Assembly (NCBI RefSeq): GCF_037038585.1
Contig: NC_092523.1
Coordinates: 47,199,501-47,263,500 of the forward strand
Origin: Patagioenas fasciata
Taxonomy: Eukaryota; Chordata; Aves; Columbiformes; Columbidae
Direction: 5' to 3'
Length of the DNA stretch: 64,000 bases
Shown here: in pieces, positions 1-12,859 of the stretch
Layout of the letters: every line of letters begins with the position of its first letter
Numbering within the stretch: the stretch's first letter is position 1
Notes under the pieces: generated by a model
What the model saw: only the letters and a program-made list of their open reading frames with translations
What the model was told of the DNA's origin: nothing
The model's database searches: none
Program-made: the position numbers and the translations under genes

Positions 1-2654
1 GGAATGCTTACACCTCAGTGCCTTCAAAGAAAGTTACAAAGCACAATGCATGTAATAGCAAATGAGGTTTCAGCTCAAGGCTGCAACACGAAGAACTTCA
101 GGGGATCATTTAGCATTCAGTGAACATATGCCTAAAAAGTCAGTGCACACACTACCCGAATTTCAGCATCCTGCTGCACATCAATGAACTTTGCTTAGGC
201 TTCATTAGGTTCCATTTACATTATGGATAAGAGATTTTAGATGAAAACTGATATAAGTGCAAAAGAGAAGGCAAAAAGCTGCTTTCTTGGGCATACATCA
301 GGAAGATGCCTGAGCAGATATTTTGAAATTTTCCATTCATGTCCCAAATCTTCCCAGAAGGACTTCTGAGATTATTCAGGACACATATGCATAATTTCTC
401 TACATTTTAGAGACTTAGGCAGCAGCTTTCAATGTTTAATCCAGGCAAGCAGTGGATTAACTGCCTTCAGCTGAAAGTCTCCCAGCTAACAACCTTTCAC
501 TGTGCACATGACATTTGATGTCTGCCATTTAAATATTTTGACATTTTGTAAGAGTCATTGTCCTGAAAGGTCACCACTTGTCTCAGCAGTTGGCTGGCTG
601 CCACTCAGGCTTGGGAAGCTTAGCTCCACAGCTGTCATCAAAAATGACCATTTTCACAGCTAAGTTTCAGGGAAGCTATGAATTTCTGATCCTATATGAG
701 GGAAAGAGAAGGCAGGAGGAAGGAAAGAGAAGCTCCAAAATCCCTTTCACTTGCTACAATGAAAACAGACATTTCTGCATCTACATCTGTAAGATGAGGC
801 TGAAGAATTGCAAAAGCAGCTTATAAACAACAGATTGACCAAACCTACCTGTGTTACAGCAGCATTATCAAGGGAGTTATACCGCAAATACATTTAGCCC
901 TCTATGTGCAGCAAACACAACATATATACTCTCTCTAGTCACTTAATTGCAGTAACCTAACTGTGAAAAGGACATGTTCACATGGCTCATAAAAAGCTGA
1001 CAGTACCACAATGGTCCCTAAGAAATAACAAAACCTGTAAATAAGGCAAGAAACATGATGTAGCAACACAAACAAACTGACTACAGCCTGTATTTCTCGT
1101 GCAATTATCTGTCATTTCTACTTGGTACTGATCACAGGCTGTTTTCAATAAGCAGATTTCGTTGACAGCACAGTAAGAATTCACTACCACAAACTCAATA
1201 GGACAATGGCACTACAGAAGCTTTGAATTAGAAAAGATAATAAAAACAAAGATGCTGTTCCTTCAGAGCTATGAGAGCAACACACATTAACAAATAGCAA
1301 ATCTCTTCCCTGCAGTATCACCACAACACTGAGAAACCTTCAGCTCCACTGCTTCCCAACCACCTTACCATCCTACCTTCATGCCACACAGCTGATAAAG
1401 ATCATCTTCATGTGCATACAGAGTGAGATTGGTGAAAAACATGCAGTGCTCACCGTGCTATGTTCATTGTTCTTATCATGTCAGATGCAGACTTACTGGT
1501 GCCCCTTATGACGACTATTTGTTTGCACTTCTAATAATAAGGTACTGTCGAGTTTCTTAATGAGAAGTACGGGTCTTCATTTAAGGATTTTTAAGAACAA
1601 TATTCCAGGTGAAAAATACCATGGCAGACTTCTCTCCTATGCGTTCACAAGCCGTCTGTTACTGCTGAAGTATCTTTCTCGCTGTGTATCTAATATTATC
1701 TACTTTAAGCAGAAAACCATCTCTCTAGAAGTACCTCCTGCATTTGCCTGGCTTCTCCCCTCACAGGCAAGGTGGCAAGCAGACATTCCAAAAATCAACA
1801 AACATGACTACAAATGATTTGTTCCAGAAAGCTTTCATGCATCCCTTTCCTTCAGTAGCTCTTCCACTGAAAGCCAGAACAATACTGCAGAAAAGCTCTT
1901 CCTGTCAGGATGTTTTCAGCTTTCATCTCCCTGTTTTTTCAAGCAGAACACTGAGGTAGAAACACTAATTAGCAATCTGAAAGCACCACATAGGCAAGGA
2001 ATACTTACATTTGCAACTGTATTTGTGATATTTGTGCACTGATCCAGCGACTGGTGATTATAGAGAAGAGAAAGAGCTTTTCAGGCTGCCTTTCAAGCCT
2101 TGCAGCAGTGAAAAGGCGGCTGTTATCTGAAAGCTACTTATTTTCTATATGCTGTGCTCTACTTGCTTCCCATGTGCACACAACACAGCTGCCAGATTTA
2201 ATAACCATGTCAGCCTGCTTTCCCCATAAAGCAGCAGAGAGATGACAGGATGAAGATGAAGTAGCCAGTGCATTAATCTGTAGTTATGGCTGCACTAAGC
2301 CTTGAATGAATGTCATGGTTTTATTGCCCTTGAAGAAAAAAAGAAAACAAATCAACACTATTTGTGGGAAAAAAAGTGCAAAAGGATTTCAGAAATGCTA
2401 ATCCACACTGGCCTCAGTGACATTGAAGTATATTAAAGAAATTTCTTTTTTTTCCTCAGTTAACAAATCCTAGGACTTAATTACTTTTTACTACATCCTG
2501 ATCTTTCAGAATATGTTTTTCCTAGCAGTGCATGCTTGTACCCCAAAAGAACAAAACTATTAACTGACAAATTAGTTGAGCTTCACTCCTCTCCAGTTCC
2601 TGTCTAAAACGAAGTATTTACATACCTGTCTGTCTTTTCTGACTGCTTCCAGGG

Positions 2655-2690
2655 AAAATAAATAAATAAACAAATAAATAAATAAATAAA
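2655..2690. repeat. (AAAT)n microsatellite
   Basis: About nine AAAT/AATA units, with one unit changed to AAAC near the middle. It is a simple tetranucleotide repeat, probably polymorphic in length. Confidence 0.95.
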
Positions 2691-5237
2691 GGGAGAAAAC
2701 TCTCATTTACCATTTACATACTCCCACGCACAGTGGTTCCTAGAGCACTGGGCTTTAGTATCTGATGTGGTCAGTTCAGTGCCAAGGTGGAGCACAGTTG
2801 TACCTCCAGTTGCAAAACCAGTTCCATGTCAAGGAAGGGTGGCCAGAGTTTACATGACAAGGGAAGGTGCCAGTCATGTAATCAAAAGCAACAAACTAAA
2901 AATAAACCCAGAAACGTTTCGTTAAATTTACAATAGTGTGGAGATGCCGCATCTCTGTGCGGTTTTTTCTTTCTCTCATTTATATTCCCTTCACTTCCCT
3001 TGGAGGCACCTGTCTCAGCAGGGAGTGGTTTCTGTGGAAACTACGGACAGTCGGTTTTCCCCTGAGAGAAAGTGTTACTATGGCAACCTTACATAATGTA
3101 TATGGCCTAGATTATTTTTTAAAATCATCTAACACAGAAATTCTCATTTTAAAATTAGAGCTGATCTGTCTGGGGGACAAGAAATACAGTTATTCAAAAA
3201 TTGCATTAGAAATGTAGGATAAAACCCCCCAAATGATATTACAGATTAAATGAGAGTGTAGGGGGCACTGTCATTGCATCACTGACAAAACCAAAATAAT
3301 TTGTAAATTCCAGTAAACAAGGTCTATTATTTAGCATTTGTGGGAAGCATTTATTTGCCATTATGGCTCAACATAGCAATCAACGGTGCATCTTACAGAG
3401 TGTAGCTTTTTCTGTGTGCTTATTTTTCCAGCAAGTAGGATCTCAGTGATGTAATAACAAACACTGCTTACTTCTACCCTGTTCAAAACTGAAAATCAGC
3501 TTCAAAGTCACTGTTTCTACACTACAAAATTGTGCTATGTTAAAAACTCAAGGAAGGGCCTGAAAAGAGCTGTAAGAGTCAGTGAGGCATAGCATGCAGT
3601 GGAGCAGAATCAAAAAAGACACACAGACTTTTCTCTTGGCTCAAAGGAGACAAACCTGCCCACAGCCATGGTGGGGAGGGCAGATCTGTCAGATTCTATC
3701 AGGGAGACATGGAGGCTAGGACCCTGCTAATAAGGCTGTGCAGGGTGAGGGGGCTTTGCCTCTTAAGTCAGCAGCTGAAGACCTGCCTGGGTTGGGAATG
3801 ACATGAAGTGATAATCACGTCACAGTTGTTTTGTGACCCCTGCAAAATGGGTGAGTAGATGTCTCCACTCCCTCCCCTACCTGCAGCCACCCCTGCAGAT
3901 GACCCTTTTATCAGAAATACAAATCAAGCGTCAAATGGTTAAAAGGCAAAGCTACCGGTCTACTTGTTTACCTCTACACAAAATCCATAATTTTAGTTTG
4001 GAAAATATAATTGAGGAAACTTTAGTAATACCCTACCTATGGAGTATCTGTGTTGTGACTCAGTGGATCGAGACCTCTCCTGACTTGTTGGTCTAGCAAC
4101 TTATTAGCGTGAACTACATTAAAATATACTGGGACTGATATTTCTTTGCTACTCCTATTCAGAAGATGAACAAGAGAGAGCATCCTGTCTACAGAACATT
4201 TCCCCAAAACTTACACAAGGTCTTCCTACACTTCACTGTGCAGACCGGCTTTCCAGTTGGGACAAATCAGGCAAGAAGCATTGCTTCAAACCCCACAGCA
4301 TTTATAATATGTTCCTTTCTTGTCTAGTGGAGTCACTTTTTAAAGGGAAACTCATGTTGCTTGAAGGTGAGGTGTTGTTTGGGATGTTGCTTCTCCAAGC
4401 AGGTGTTCAAGAACTAAGACCAGGGTATCACAAAAAAAATATTGGTGCAACAAACAATGGGACATTCTCTAACAAAAAAATCCCCCAAAGGGGCTTCCGT
4501 GTACTGGGAAAACTTTGACTTTTAAATTAAAGAAGAAAACTGTTCCATAAATTGCATTGAATACCCGAACTAACCTATACAGGAAATCTACTTTAACAAA
4601 AGAGCAGTATTTTGTCAGAGGCTGTGCATGCACATCTTTTTGTATGGAAAACTCAAGTGTGAAGACGTGAAAGCATTAAACATTATCTCTCCCTTTACAC
4701 AGAATAACAAAGGAGATTTGGTGTGTGGTGTTAACATCAACTGGATTTGAGAAAGTGAGATCTAGCCAGCTCAGTGTGGAGGCAGCATGAACTTGGATCC
4801 ATCTTCATTCATGTGTATAAATATGCTGTGTGTATCCAGTTAGTGTGCACTTGTGACTTCCATGAGCATAGGACAGGGTGTCTGGACACCAGCCTCAAGA
4901 CTGGTCATCTCACTAGCACCAGTGTAATTCCAGTAAGTTAACCTACAGCACTTAGATTTCTTATCTTAAACTCTGCCTTTAGCTACCTGGGGATCCCACC
5001 TTACCCAGATTTCTGATCACACTGTAAGGGACCTGGTTGAGATACTGCTGAGAAGGCAGTTAGAGGAACAAAAGAAAGATTTGCATTCACAGCAGGACTC
5101 AGGCACACAGATGCAGCGGTAGCCTGTGAACTTGCTGTTAGTTTCCTTCCAGAAGTGTGTTATGCTCACCCCAGGAGTCCATGCTTCTCTTGACAGCTTA
5201 GGATCTGCAATAATGGTCTCTCAGTTAATAGATTCAG

Positions 5238-5261
5238 AAAAAAAAAATATATATATATATA
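5238..5261. repeat. Poly(A) plus (AT)n tract
   Basis: Ten A residues run directly into seven AT units. The pattern is like that at 11407-11464 but shorter. No retroelement body is recognisable on either side, so it is called as a simple repeat only. Confidence 0.9.
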
Positions 5262-7897
5262 ATAGAGCTGTTATGATCTGGACGTTGTTTGGCACACATC
5301 ACTGAAAATGATAGCAACCCTACAGCCTACCATACATTTGAAAAAGGCAGACTTTCAGTGGTGACTGAAAATGGCATCCGCCCATTCCAGCAGTATTTAC
5401 TATATGTTTCCCAGGTCTTTTCCTACGTCATTACATCGAGTCCATGAAAAAATATATTAGCAACACAATATGACATGTGGCTTTGCTCAGAGATAGAGAG
5501 GAATATCAATAGAAACCCTTTGTACAATATTATATTACTTATTCCAAAAGAAATTGCTAGTCAACACACCACCTCACTTAACTCCATGCTAGGCTTTTAC
5601 ATAGACAAGCTACGTACACTTTAGGGTACTGATTGCTCATTAGATTTATACTACTTTTTATGCTGCAATCTCTTTTCTCCCATGGTTCTATTATAGAGAA
5701 AAAGTTCTCTTTTCTGTCTACTTGGACTGATATGATTGGAATGAGGCAAAACATCTTAGCAGTAAATAAAGGGAGAGACAGATTCACGCAGAGGCACAGG
5801 CAGGGATGACAGTTTCTAACCACAGGGTGCCTTGCAGTCTGGAGATCCCCAGGCCAAGAGTTCTGTGCTTAAGCAATCCACAGGAACGACACCCACAAAA
5901 GCCAGCAAGTTAGCACAGAGCTGCCTAACTTAGCTACTGCCAAATGCTGAGAAAGAGGTTTTAAACTTTCTCCATGAAATTGGTGTCCTCATCTGGGCTG
6001 CAGGAAAATGCACATCTGCAACTGGAATTCATACATACCCATTCTCTTGAGTTAACTTCCCTTTCTCACAAAAGCTGACTGGAGAAAGAGATGAGAGGCA
6101 ATTACTGTACTCAAGAGATGACAGATTTGGGCTAAAATCTACTAGAAGCCAGATGAAAGCTTAGCCAACATTCCCTTATTTAATCATATCTTTTTAAGTT
6201 ACTCTAAGGTAGGAATCCTCATGAACCTGCTGCCATATTACTACATAACAAAGGGAGTGAGAAAGAGAACAAAGACCATTGTGTAGCCTAGTAGTCAGGT
6301 GGTTGTGTAAGGTACTAACCTTGAAAGTCCAATCTCTGCTTCAGTAATTGGATGTTTATTAGGAGTAGAATCAGGTTTCTGTGTCCCTGATGGCACAAGC
6401 TATTTGGTTGGGATTCAACAGGTGCTTTCTGAGCTCTGCCACACCAATCACTTCAGAGAGGACAGGCACAGGGTATCTTCTGTGATGGTGCTGGCATGTC
6501 CAGGTATGGGGGGATGGCCAGCTGCTCAGCCCTTGCTGCTGCTTAGCATCTCCAGACACCTGGGTTATGTGGCAGGTTTTAAAGACCTACAATTCTGCTC
6601 GAAGTGTTTAAGGTGGCCATCAGGTACTTAAGGCCATGTCTACAATGTGGGAGCAGGGCACCTGGGCTGGCAGGGATCTGCATACTGACTCAAACCAGAA
6701 ACACTGGGGAATCCAGTGCAGAAACACACAATCTGGCTCTGTGCATGGTCACTAACAAGACACAGTCCTGTGCACAAGGCTGCACTCCACTGTGACTCTT
6801 CCAGATTAAGGATACTTGAACTCTAGTTCACCCCAGAGAGCAGGCAGGCCCTACATTTGGCCTCAGTCCCTGCATGAATCTTGCCTGGGTTCAGCCAAGG
6901 AAATAGTCATTATGGGGATTAAAATAATCTGATTTCATCTAGCCTAGAACATGCAGGAAACATATCAAAGATGGATTTCTGCCTGGGTTTCTCATGGATT
7001 TCAGCTTCAGTTAATGCTCCCAACTACAGGCCTGCATATTTCTTTCCTTGTTTTAGAAGGAGAAACCATCGCCAAGGCTCTGGCAGCCAGGCTAGAAAAC
7101 AGTGACAAATAGGGTAAACTGATCTGGCAGGCTTCATTAAGGGCAGATTAAACACTGACAGTCCCCAAGGTTTTTGTGATATGATTGCACAACATGGCAA
7201 ATGAACTAGGCATTCCTTAGGGTGAGAAGCAGAGATGATGTTCAACTGCCTGGAGAGTGGAACATAGACTGGTCTGTAAAATTACCAGTTATGACAATGT
7301 AAAATGCAAAGCACCATCTCTAAACTAGGTACTTCACCTCAGATAAACCCTGTGAATAGCTAAATACAACTCAGTTTATTCCTAAGTGGGCTGGGTGATG
7401 TAGAAAGATCAAAGAGACCTGTTAAAGGCCAATGTATTAACTCAACAGTCCGTCCCAGTCAGAACGCCTTCCCTTTTTTTCCCATGTAAAGTCCATAGCT
7501 CTCGTCATTTAAGGTTTTTTTCAACAAATACTTGAGAATTGTCCCCTATTTATTATTATGTCAGAATGTCAATAAATCTGAATTGTCTGTGCTCGTGGCA
7601 AAGTTGTCTTGGACCTAAAACGGCCTCCTAGTTGTACTATCTGCTTGTAACCTGAAGAATTTCCTTGCTCTACAGGGTAATGAATCTCTAAGTTTCAAAT
7701 CACAAAGACTGCATGATAATATTTCCGTTTTCAATACAAAAACGTTCCACATGCTTCCAGATTTTCTCTTACATCACCAGACCAAATAAACTGATCCTAC
7801 CTGAAAAGTCACCACTTAACGTTGTGTTACTTGATTCTTTCGTACCCATTTTATCCAAATAAAATGCATATGAAATCCAAAGCTTTTACACTGAAAT

Positions 7898-7911
7898 AAA
7901 AAAAAAAAAAA
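7898..7911. repeat. A14 homopolymer
   Basis: A run of 14 A. On its left the sequence reads TGAAATA, and I see no polyadenylation signal at retrocopy distance or target duplication that would make it a retrocopy tail. Confidence 0.85.
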
Positions 7912-10900
7912 GTCCCACAACATCAAAACAAGAATGTTAGCCATCAATCTTGATCTGATCTGCAGGTGCAGAATGGATAGAGTAGAAGGAAGCTGCACCA
8001 GGTCTGTATAGCTACAGCACAGAAGAATGCATTACGAGAGTGACAAACAGAAGAGTAACATTTGTCATTGACCATCTGAAATTTTAGAGTTCTAGCAGTA
8101 TAGAAGTGAGAGGTGAAAGCCTCATATGTGCCTGACTACTTTATCCAGAAAGTCGGGAAATTTGGATACATAACCATTAACATTATAATTGAAAAGTGGT
8201 AAACAATTCTGCAAGCTTCCATAGAACAGGGGGTTTCTAATTCAGGCAGAAAATTATCCAAGTTTTTGTATTTCTCTGCTACAGTCTGGATTTTATTTAT
8301 TGACATAAGAAGTATGGAAGAGGGAAAAAAAAGTGCTGAGTTTGTTTCATACCCAGAATGCACTGCATCCAAGAGGCATAGCACAGCTTCTTAGCTGTCT
8401 TGTGGATTTAGATTCACATGGAAGACCTTTTTTCAATGCTGCAGATTCTGCCTTTATCAGTCCTTAGTGATTTCAACCACATCTGGACATGTTTTAATGG
8501 TGTTATATCTAGCAAAAGCCTCTTAGACACAGTACATGCAGCCTCCTGTTTGCAGGGGTCTACCCTGCCTTTATTAAATAAAATTGGTTTGCTTACAGTT
8601 ATTACAGGACAGCAGGTGGAATAGAGATGTACGTATGAGAAGATGTACCTGTAAAAGGGAAGTCAAACATAGTTTTATCTGGAAAACAAATGAGCAGCTG
8701 CTGTCACAATTTGGTCCTTGCCTTGTCCACCTTCCCTATTCCTCCTGCATTTTAGTACCTCAACACCATCACCATAACCAGCACTCACAACTTCTCCATT
8801 TAGCTCTTTTAGCCCAGGGAGCTCAAAAAACAAGAAGAAATAATTGCCCTTAGCTTTCCTGCTTCATCAAGTCAGCACAATGACACCATTTATGCCCTAG
8901 AAATTCTGAACTGAAATAGATGTTTCCAAACTCCAGGGACATCCAGAGGGAACTTTCCACAAACAGCACTACTTACTTGGAACGTCTTTATGTTTGTTAA
9001 ATATAAGAAAATAAGTTAAAACACACAAACCAAAATTATCCACCAGTAGAATTATATTCCAATGCGATTAACACATTCAGCTAGTTAGAATTCTTTAGGG
9101 TTTTACCTCCAGTTTTGAATGAATTGAGTAACTTTCTGATATGTAGGGGTTCCAAGTGGAATGGAAATTATGAAAGTATTTATTCAAAACACTTGTTAGC
9201 AATCTTTTCCAGCGTTCAGTCCAAATCAGCTGTTTGAGTGGATTACTAGTAATTTAGGAACCACACACTATGGCATGCAGAAAAAAGTGAATTCCCAGAA
9301 AGAACTAAAACGGTGCAGAAATTGGTATGAATTAAAATGAGAAGAGAGGAAAGAGCTGCAATGATGTATGTTAGCATTATCTTTTCTCTCTTCCAGATTC
9401 TGCTGAAGTCCTTTTCCATGCACAGGTAGTTCCTTGATATCTAGAAGCGAGAGGGCTCTGATTTGGTGGGAAGGAATCAAAGGTGTGAGTCTGCTCCTAC
9501 CATCATTTTCCCTAGATAACACAGAGATTTATTTAGACAGAGCTCAGACAATCCCAGTGGCAGGAACTAGTATTTTGACTCTAGGAGTTGCAAAATTCCT
9601 TCTGCTCCCAGGCTGAGCCTGAAATTAGGAAACAGAAAACAAACCCTTGGTTTTGCAGTATAATGCACTCACATTCACCCTAGAAACAGGCTTCTGCATT
9701 GACTCGCACAGCTTTTTTTGGCAATACATCTCATTGTACCTTTCAGTCTGAAGTTAAAGAACTGAAAAATACCGCTCCTTGGTTTGCCTTCTCTGAATAC
9801 AGTCCTGCTGCAATAGATGACATCCATAAGGGAACTCTTGGTAGGAAAATATGATACCATGTGACTTTCAAGAGCACCTTGGTTATTGAAAGCAAGAAAA
9901 TGAGGACAAAGTCCTGTGATCACTGTTTTCTTTTGGCTGCTTCTATGCTGAGTCTGAAGACTCTTCATTGACTCCATAGGGTTCCTAATTCTGGTGCCTA
10001 GGCTTAACCTGTTAGGACTAAGCACAATTTTTACAGGCACTGCAGCGTAGAACTGGAATTCTTGAAGTAGATATTATACAACCAAAAGTGGAACACTTGT
10101 GTTATAGAATCTCAAGTTATTACCCTACTTCTAAGCAGATTCACAGTAGCATCTCAGTGTGTACAGACGTATTCACTATATTACTCATGGACACAAATGT
10201 TCTGTCACAACCTTTGCAAACACTGCGTGCAGCCATATTCCTGCTTTCTCACCTTAGATGTAGTATTATTATATGCGCATATGTTTCTGTGCTAGTAATA
10301 TAAGAACCTAAATGATTCTACTGTGCTGAAGAACATCATGTATCCCTTGTGTAATATAAATTTTCCAAGTTCTGCTGCAATCAGCAGTATGCCGAAGCAA
10401 GCAACTGTTCTAACAGGATTCATTACAGGCAAAATGAGATTGAAATCCCATTGCTGACTAGTGAAAAAAGCAGATAAATAGTTCCTTTTCTTTAACATCA
10501 GCATCTTATTTGGTTTGTATTCCTAGAAAATAAAACGTGATGGGAAGAGCTCACACTTCTCAGGGAACAGCCTGTCTTAAATCTCTTCTTGGCTAGTTAA
10601 TGCATGGTGACTTCTCTCCTTTTTAAATTAAAGAAACTCTAGTACTCTTTTCCACAGAAGAACCATTTTCTTGCTATGAACTATTCACATCTCACTATAA
10701 AATACTTCAAGATTAACATTACACTAATCAATAGTTAGGCCTAAATAAACTCGCTGATTTAATTACATCAACTGTTGGTTTTAGAGACTCTACTGAAAAC
10801 ATCATAGATCACGAGAAAGATGTTTTCATTTCATGCTCTCTCAACACCCTGAGCCTTTCATTAGTCCTTCCCTACACATGTCCATCCTGACACCAGCTGG

Positions 10901-11239
10901 CTCAATAGCTGTACTAGAATAAATTAAACCTGGCCATTATGGCCACATTCAGAATTACTATCAGAGAATATCACAGTCATCACCACTGCTGACAAACAAC
11001 TGGTTGTTGTGATCTCATCTACAGATTTCCATGCTTCCTTTGTTGCAGTATCCCTTCCTATAAATGTAAACAATGGATGTATAGCTATTGCTCTGTGTTG
11101 CTGGACTGCTTGGAATAGAAATTGTACTACCATCTTTTGACTGTAAGGAGAACTACACCTTTGGAGAGACTCCTTTCCGTATTGTCACTGCAGTAAGTAA
11201 TATTTAATTCAGTGAATGAAACATGAAAGTCCAGTTAAA

Positions 11240-11282
11240 TATCACAGTATCACAGTATGTTTGGGATTGGAAGGGACCTCAA
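11240..11282 (-). mobile_element. CR1 LINE 3'-terminal fragment
   Basis: Read on the plus strand this shows ATCACAGTATCACAGTATG followed by a GGGATTGGAAGGGACCTC block, which is the reverse complement of the avian CR1 3' end (the 8-bp tail repeats and the conserved block next to them). Only about 43 bp are present, so it is an extremely 5'-truncated insertion on the minus strand or a remnant. No coding sequence remains. Confidence 0.75.
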
Positions 11283-11406
11283 AAGAAATATGGACACACA
11301 AGGTGAACAGTGTAGTCTGTGAGCCGAGTCCTTTATAAAAAATAATTTGGTTTGAACATACTCACAAAGCAGCCCATAATTTCACACAGTCACAGTATAT
11401 CCAACT

Positions 11407-11451
<45 letters not shown>

Positions 11452-11464
11452 TATATATATATAA
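11407..11464. repeat. Poly(A) followed by (AT)n microsatellite
   Basis: Fifteen A residues lead into about 20 AT units, interrupted once by GC near 11449. It sits directly before the left end of the plus-strand CR1. Avian CR1 does not carry a 5' poly(A), so the tract is probably an older simple repeat next to which, or into which, the CR1 inserted. Confidence 0.95.
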
Positions 11465-11468
11465 ATAG

Positions 11469-12780
11469 TCTCCCACAGCATCCTCGCCACTAAATTAAGG
11501 AAGTGTGGACTGGATGATCAGGTAGTGAGGTGGACTGTGAACTGGCTGAAGGAAAGAAGCCAGAGAGTTGTGGTCAATGGGGCAGAGTCCAGTTGGAGGC
11601 CTGTATCTAGTGGAGTGCCTCAGGGGTCAGTACTGGGGTCAATATTATTCAATATATTCATCAACTAGAGTGCAGTGTCAGCAAGTTTGCTGATGACACC
11701 AAGCTGGGAGGAGTGGCTGACAGGCCAGAAGGCTGTGCTGCCATCCAGCGAGACCTGGACAGGCTGGAGAGTTGGGCGGGGAAAAATTTAATGAAATAGA
11801 ACAAGGGCAAGTGTAGAGTCTTGCATCTGGGCAGGAACAACCCCAGGTTCCAGTATAGGTTGGGGAATGACCTATTAGAGAGCAGTATAGGGGAAAGGGA
11901 CCTGGGGGTCCTGGTGGACAGCAGGATGACCATGAGCCAGCACTGGGCCCTTGTGGCCAAGGCCAGTGGCATCCTGGGGTGTATTAGAAGCGGGGTGGTT
12001 AGTAGGTCGAGAGAGGTTCTCCTTCCCCTCTATTCCGCCCTGGTGAGACCCCATCTGGAATATTGTGTCCAGTTCTGGGCCCCTCAGTTGCAGAAGGACA
12101 GGAAACTGCCTGCTCTCGCAGCAGCAAAGTCATTAATGATTGGCAGCAGCCTGGAGCAGTTTTGGGGACTCTGCTGCCTCCAGCCCCGGCCCCTCGCAGG
12201 CTCCGGGACAATCTTCTGCATTGTCAGAATGTCTGAGAAGAGTGCCATGCTGAGGACTGATTTTCTTAATAGTGCAGTTGAAATAATGTTTTATTCACAC
12301 TCGACAGAAAGATTTTGCTGGATCCGAAACTTTATGTTCCGTGTCTGTTCAGCCTAGAATCTATTCTCATTGTTAAATAAGGCAAATTTCAGAATAAAAC
12401 ATGCTTTCAAAAAGAAAGAGTTCAGTGCAGGGCAACAAAGATGATTAAGAGAGTGGAGCATCTCCCATCTGAGAAAAGGCTGAAGGAGCTGGGCCTCTTG
12501 AGATTGGAGGAGACTGAGGGATGACCTCATCAATGTTTATAAATATGTAAAGGGTGAATGTCACGAGGATGGAGCCAGGCTCTTCTCAGTGACAATCAAT
12601 GATAAGGGGCAATGGGTACAAACTGGAACACAAGAGGTTCCACTCAAATTTGAGAAGAAACTTCTTCTCAGTGAGGGTGACAGAGCACTGGAACAGGCTC
12701 CCCAGGGAGGCTGTGGAGTCTCCTTCTCTGGAGACATTCAAAACCCACCTGGATGCATTCCTATGTAACCTCATCTAGGA
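11469..12780 (+). pseudogene. CR1 reverse transcriptase remnant (ORF2)
   Basis: In ORF2 the RT copies element RNA at the nicked target. Visible motifs in order: [14 protein letters not shown] near 11500; the conserved [10 protein letters not shown] stretch, with its PQG at 11618-11626; LFNIFIN followed by a stop; then, after a short deletion and frame change, the catalytic FADD box at 11686-11697. A stop also replaces the F of the usual LMKFNK motif. An open stretch then runs through [10 protein letters not shown] to [14 protein letters not shown] and the WAP motif, up to the insertion at about 12110. After it the frame resumes with ATKMIKRVEHLPSEKRL, then shifts again. The loss of the D after INxx, plus stops and shifts, shows it is dead. 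Confidence 0.9.
12110..12418 (+). other. Foreign insert within CR1, mRNA-3'-end-like
   Basis: About 310 bp with no CR1 similarity lie between two collinear CR1 parts. The left half is GC-rich and the right half AT-rich. On the plus strand the insert ends with AATAAA (12393-12398), a short spacer, and an A-rich run interrupted by one G (about 12409-12417). That order matches the 3' end of a polyadenylated transcript, so a truncated retrocopy is one explanation; an unrecognised short transposon is another. I see no clear target duplication: flanks read GAAACTGC and GAGTTCAG. I do not recognise a source gene. Confidence 0.5.
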
Positions 12781-12859
12781 GTTCCTGCTCCAGCAGGGGG
12801 ATTCAACTAGATGACCTTTCAAGGTCCCTTCCAATCCCTAACATTCTGTGATTCTGTTA

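Larger units (their letters stand above)
1..11239. other. Gene-less AT-rich unique sequence
   Basis: No recognisable protein family appears in any frame. The open frames are short (up to 121 codons, at 9675-10040 minus), have no familiar motif, and are at the length expected by chance in AT-rich DNA. Apart from the simple repeats listed separately I see no transposon here. A few short splice-like segments near 1.4 kb and 2.0 kb on the minus strand are discussed as weak findings. It is most likely intron or intergenic DNA. Confidence 0.6.
11469..12858 (+). mobile_element. CR1 LINE, 5'-truncated and interrupted
   Basis: This is a CR1 non-LTR retrotransposon on the plus strand, consisting of the reverse-transcriptase 3' half of ORF2 and the 3' UTR. 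The left part (11469 to about 12109) holds the RT palm motifs. The right part (about 12419-12858) resumes with the CR1 sequence that would follow after only a few codons, so the 310 bp between them are an insertion. The element ends in ACATTCTGTGATTCTGT, the CR1 8-bp tail repeat, which fixes orientation and 3' end. The 5' end is truncated inside the RT domain, as is usual for CR1. It carries several stops and frameshifts and cannot be active. Confidence 0.92.

Noticed and set aside
1496..1529. Second exon-like segment with a GTAAGTCTG donor on the minus strand
   Set aside because: It would leave an intron of under 40 bp to the segment at 1377-1457 and is only 34 bp long; chance splice motifs are the simpler explanation.
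9675..10040. 121-codon minus-strand frame
   Set aside because: No recognisable motif, no good splice signals at its borders, AT-rich flanks.
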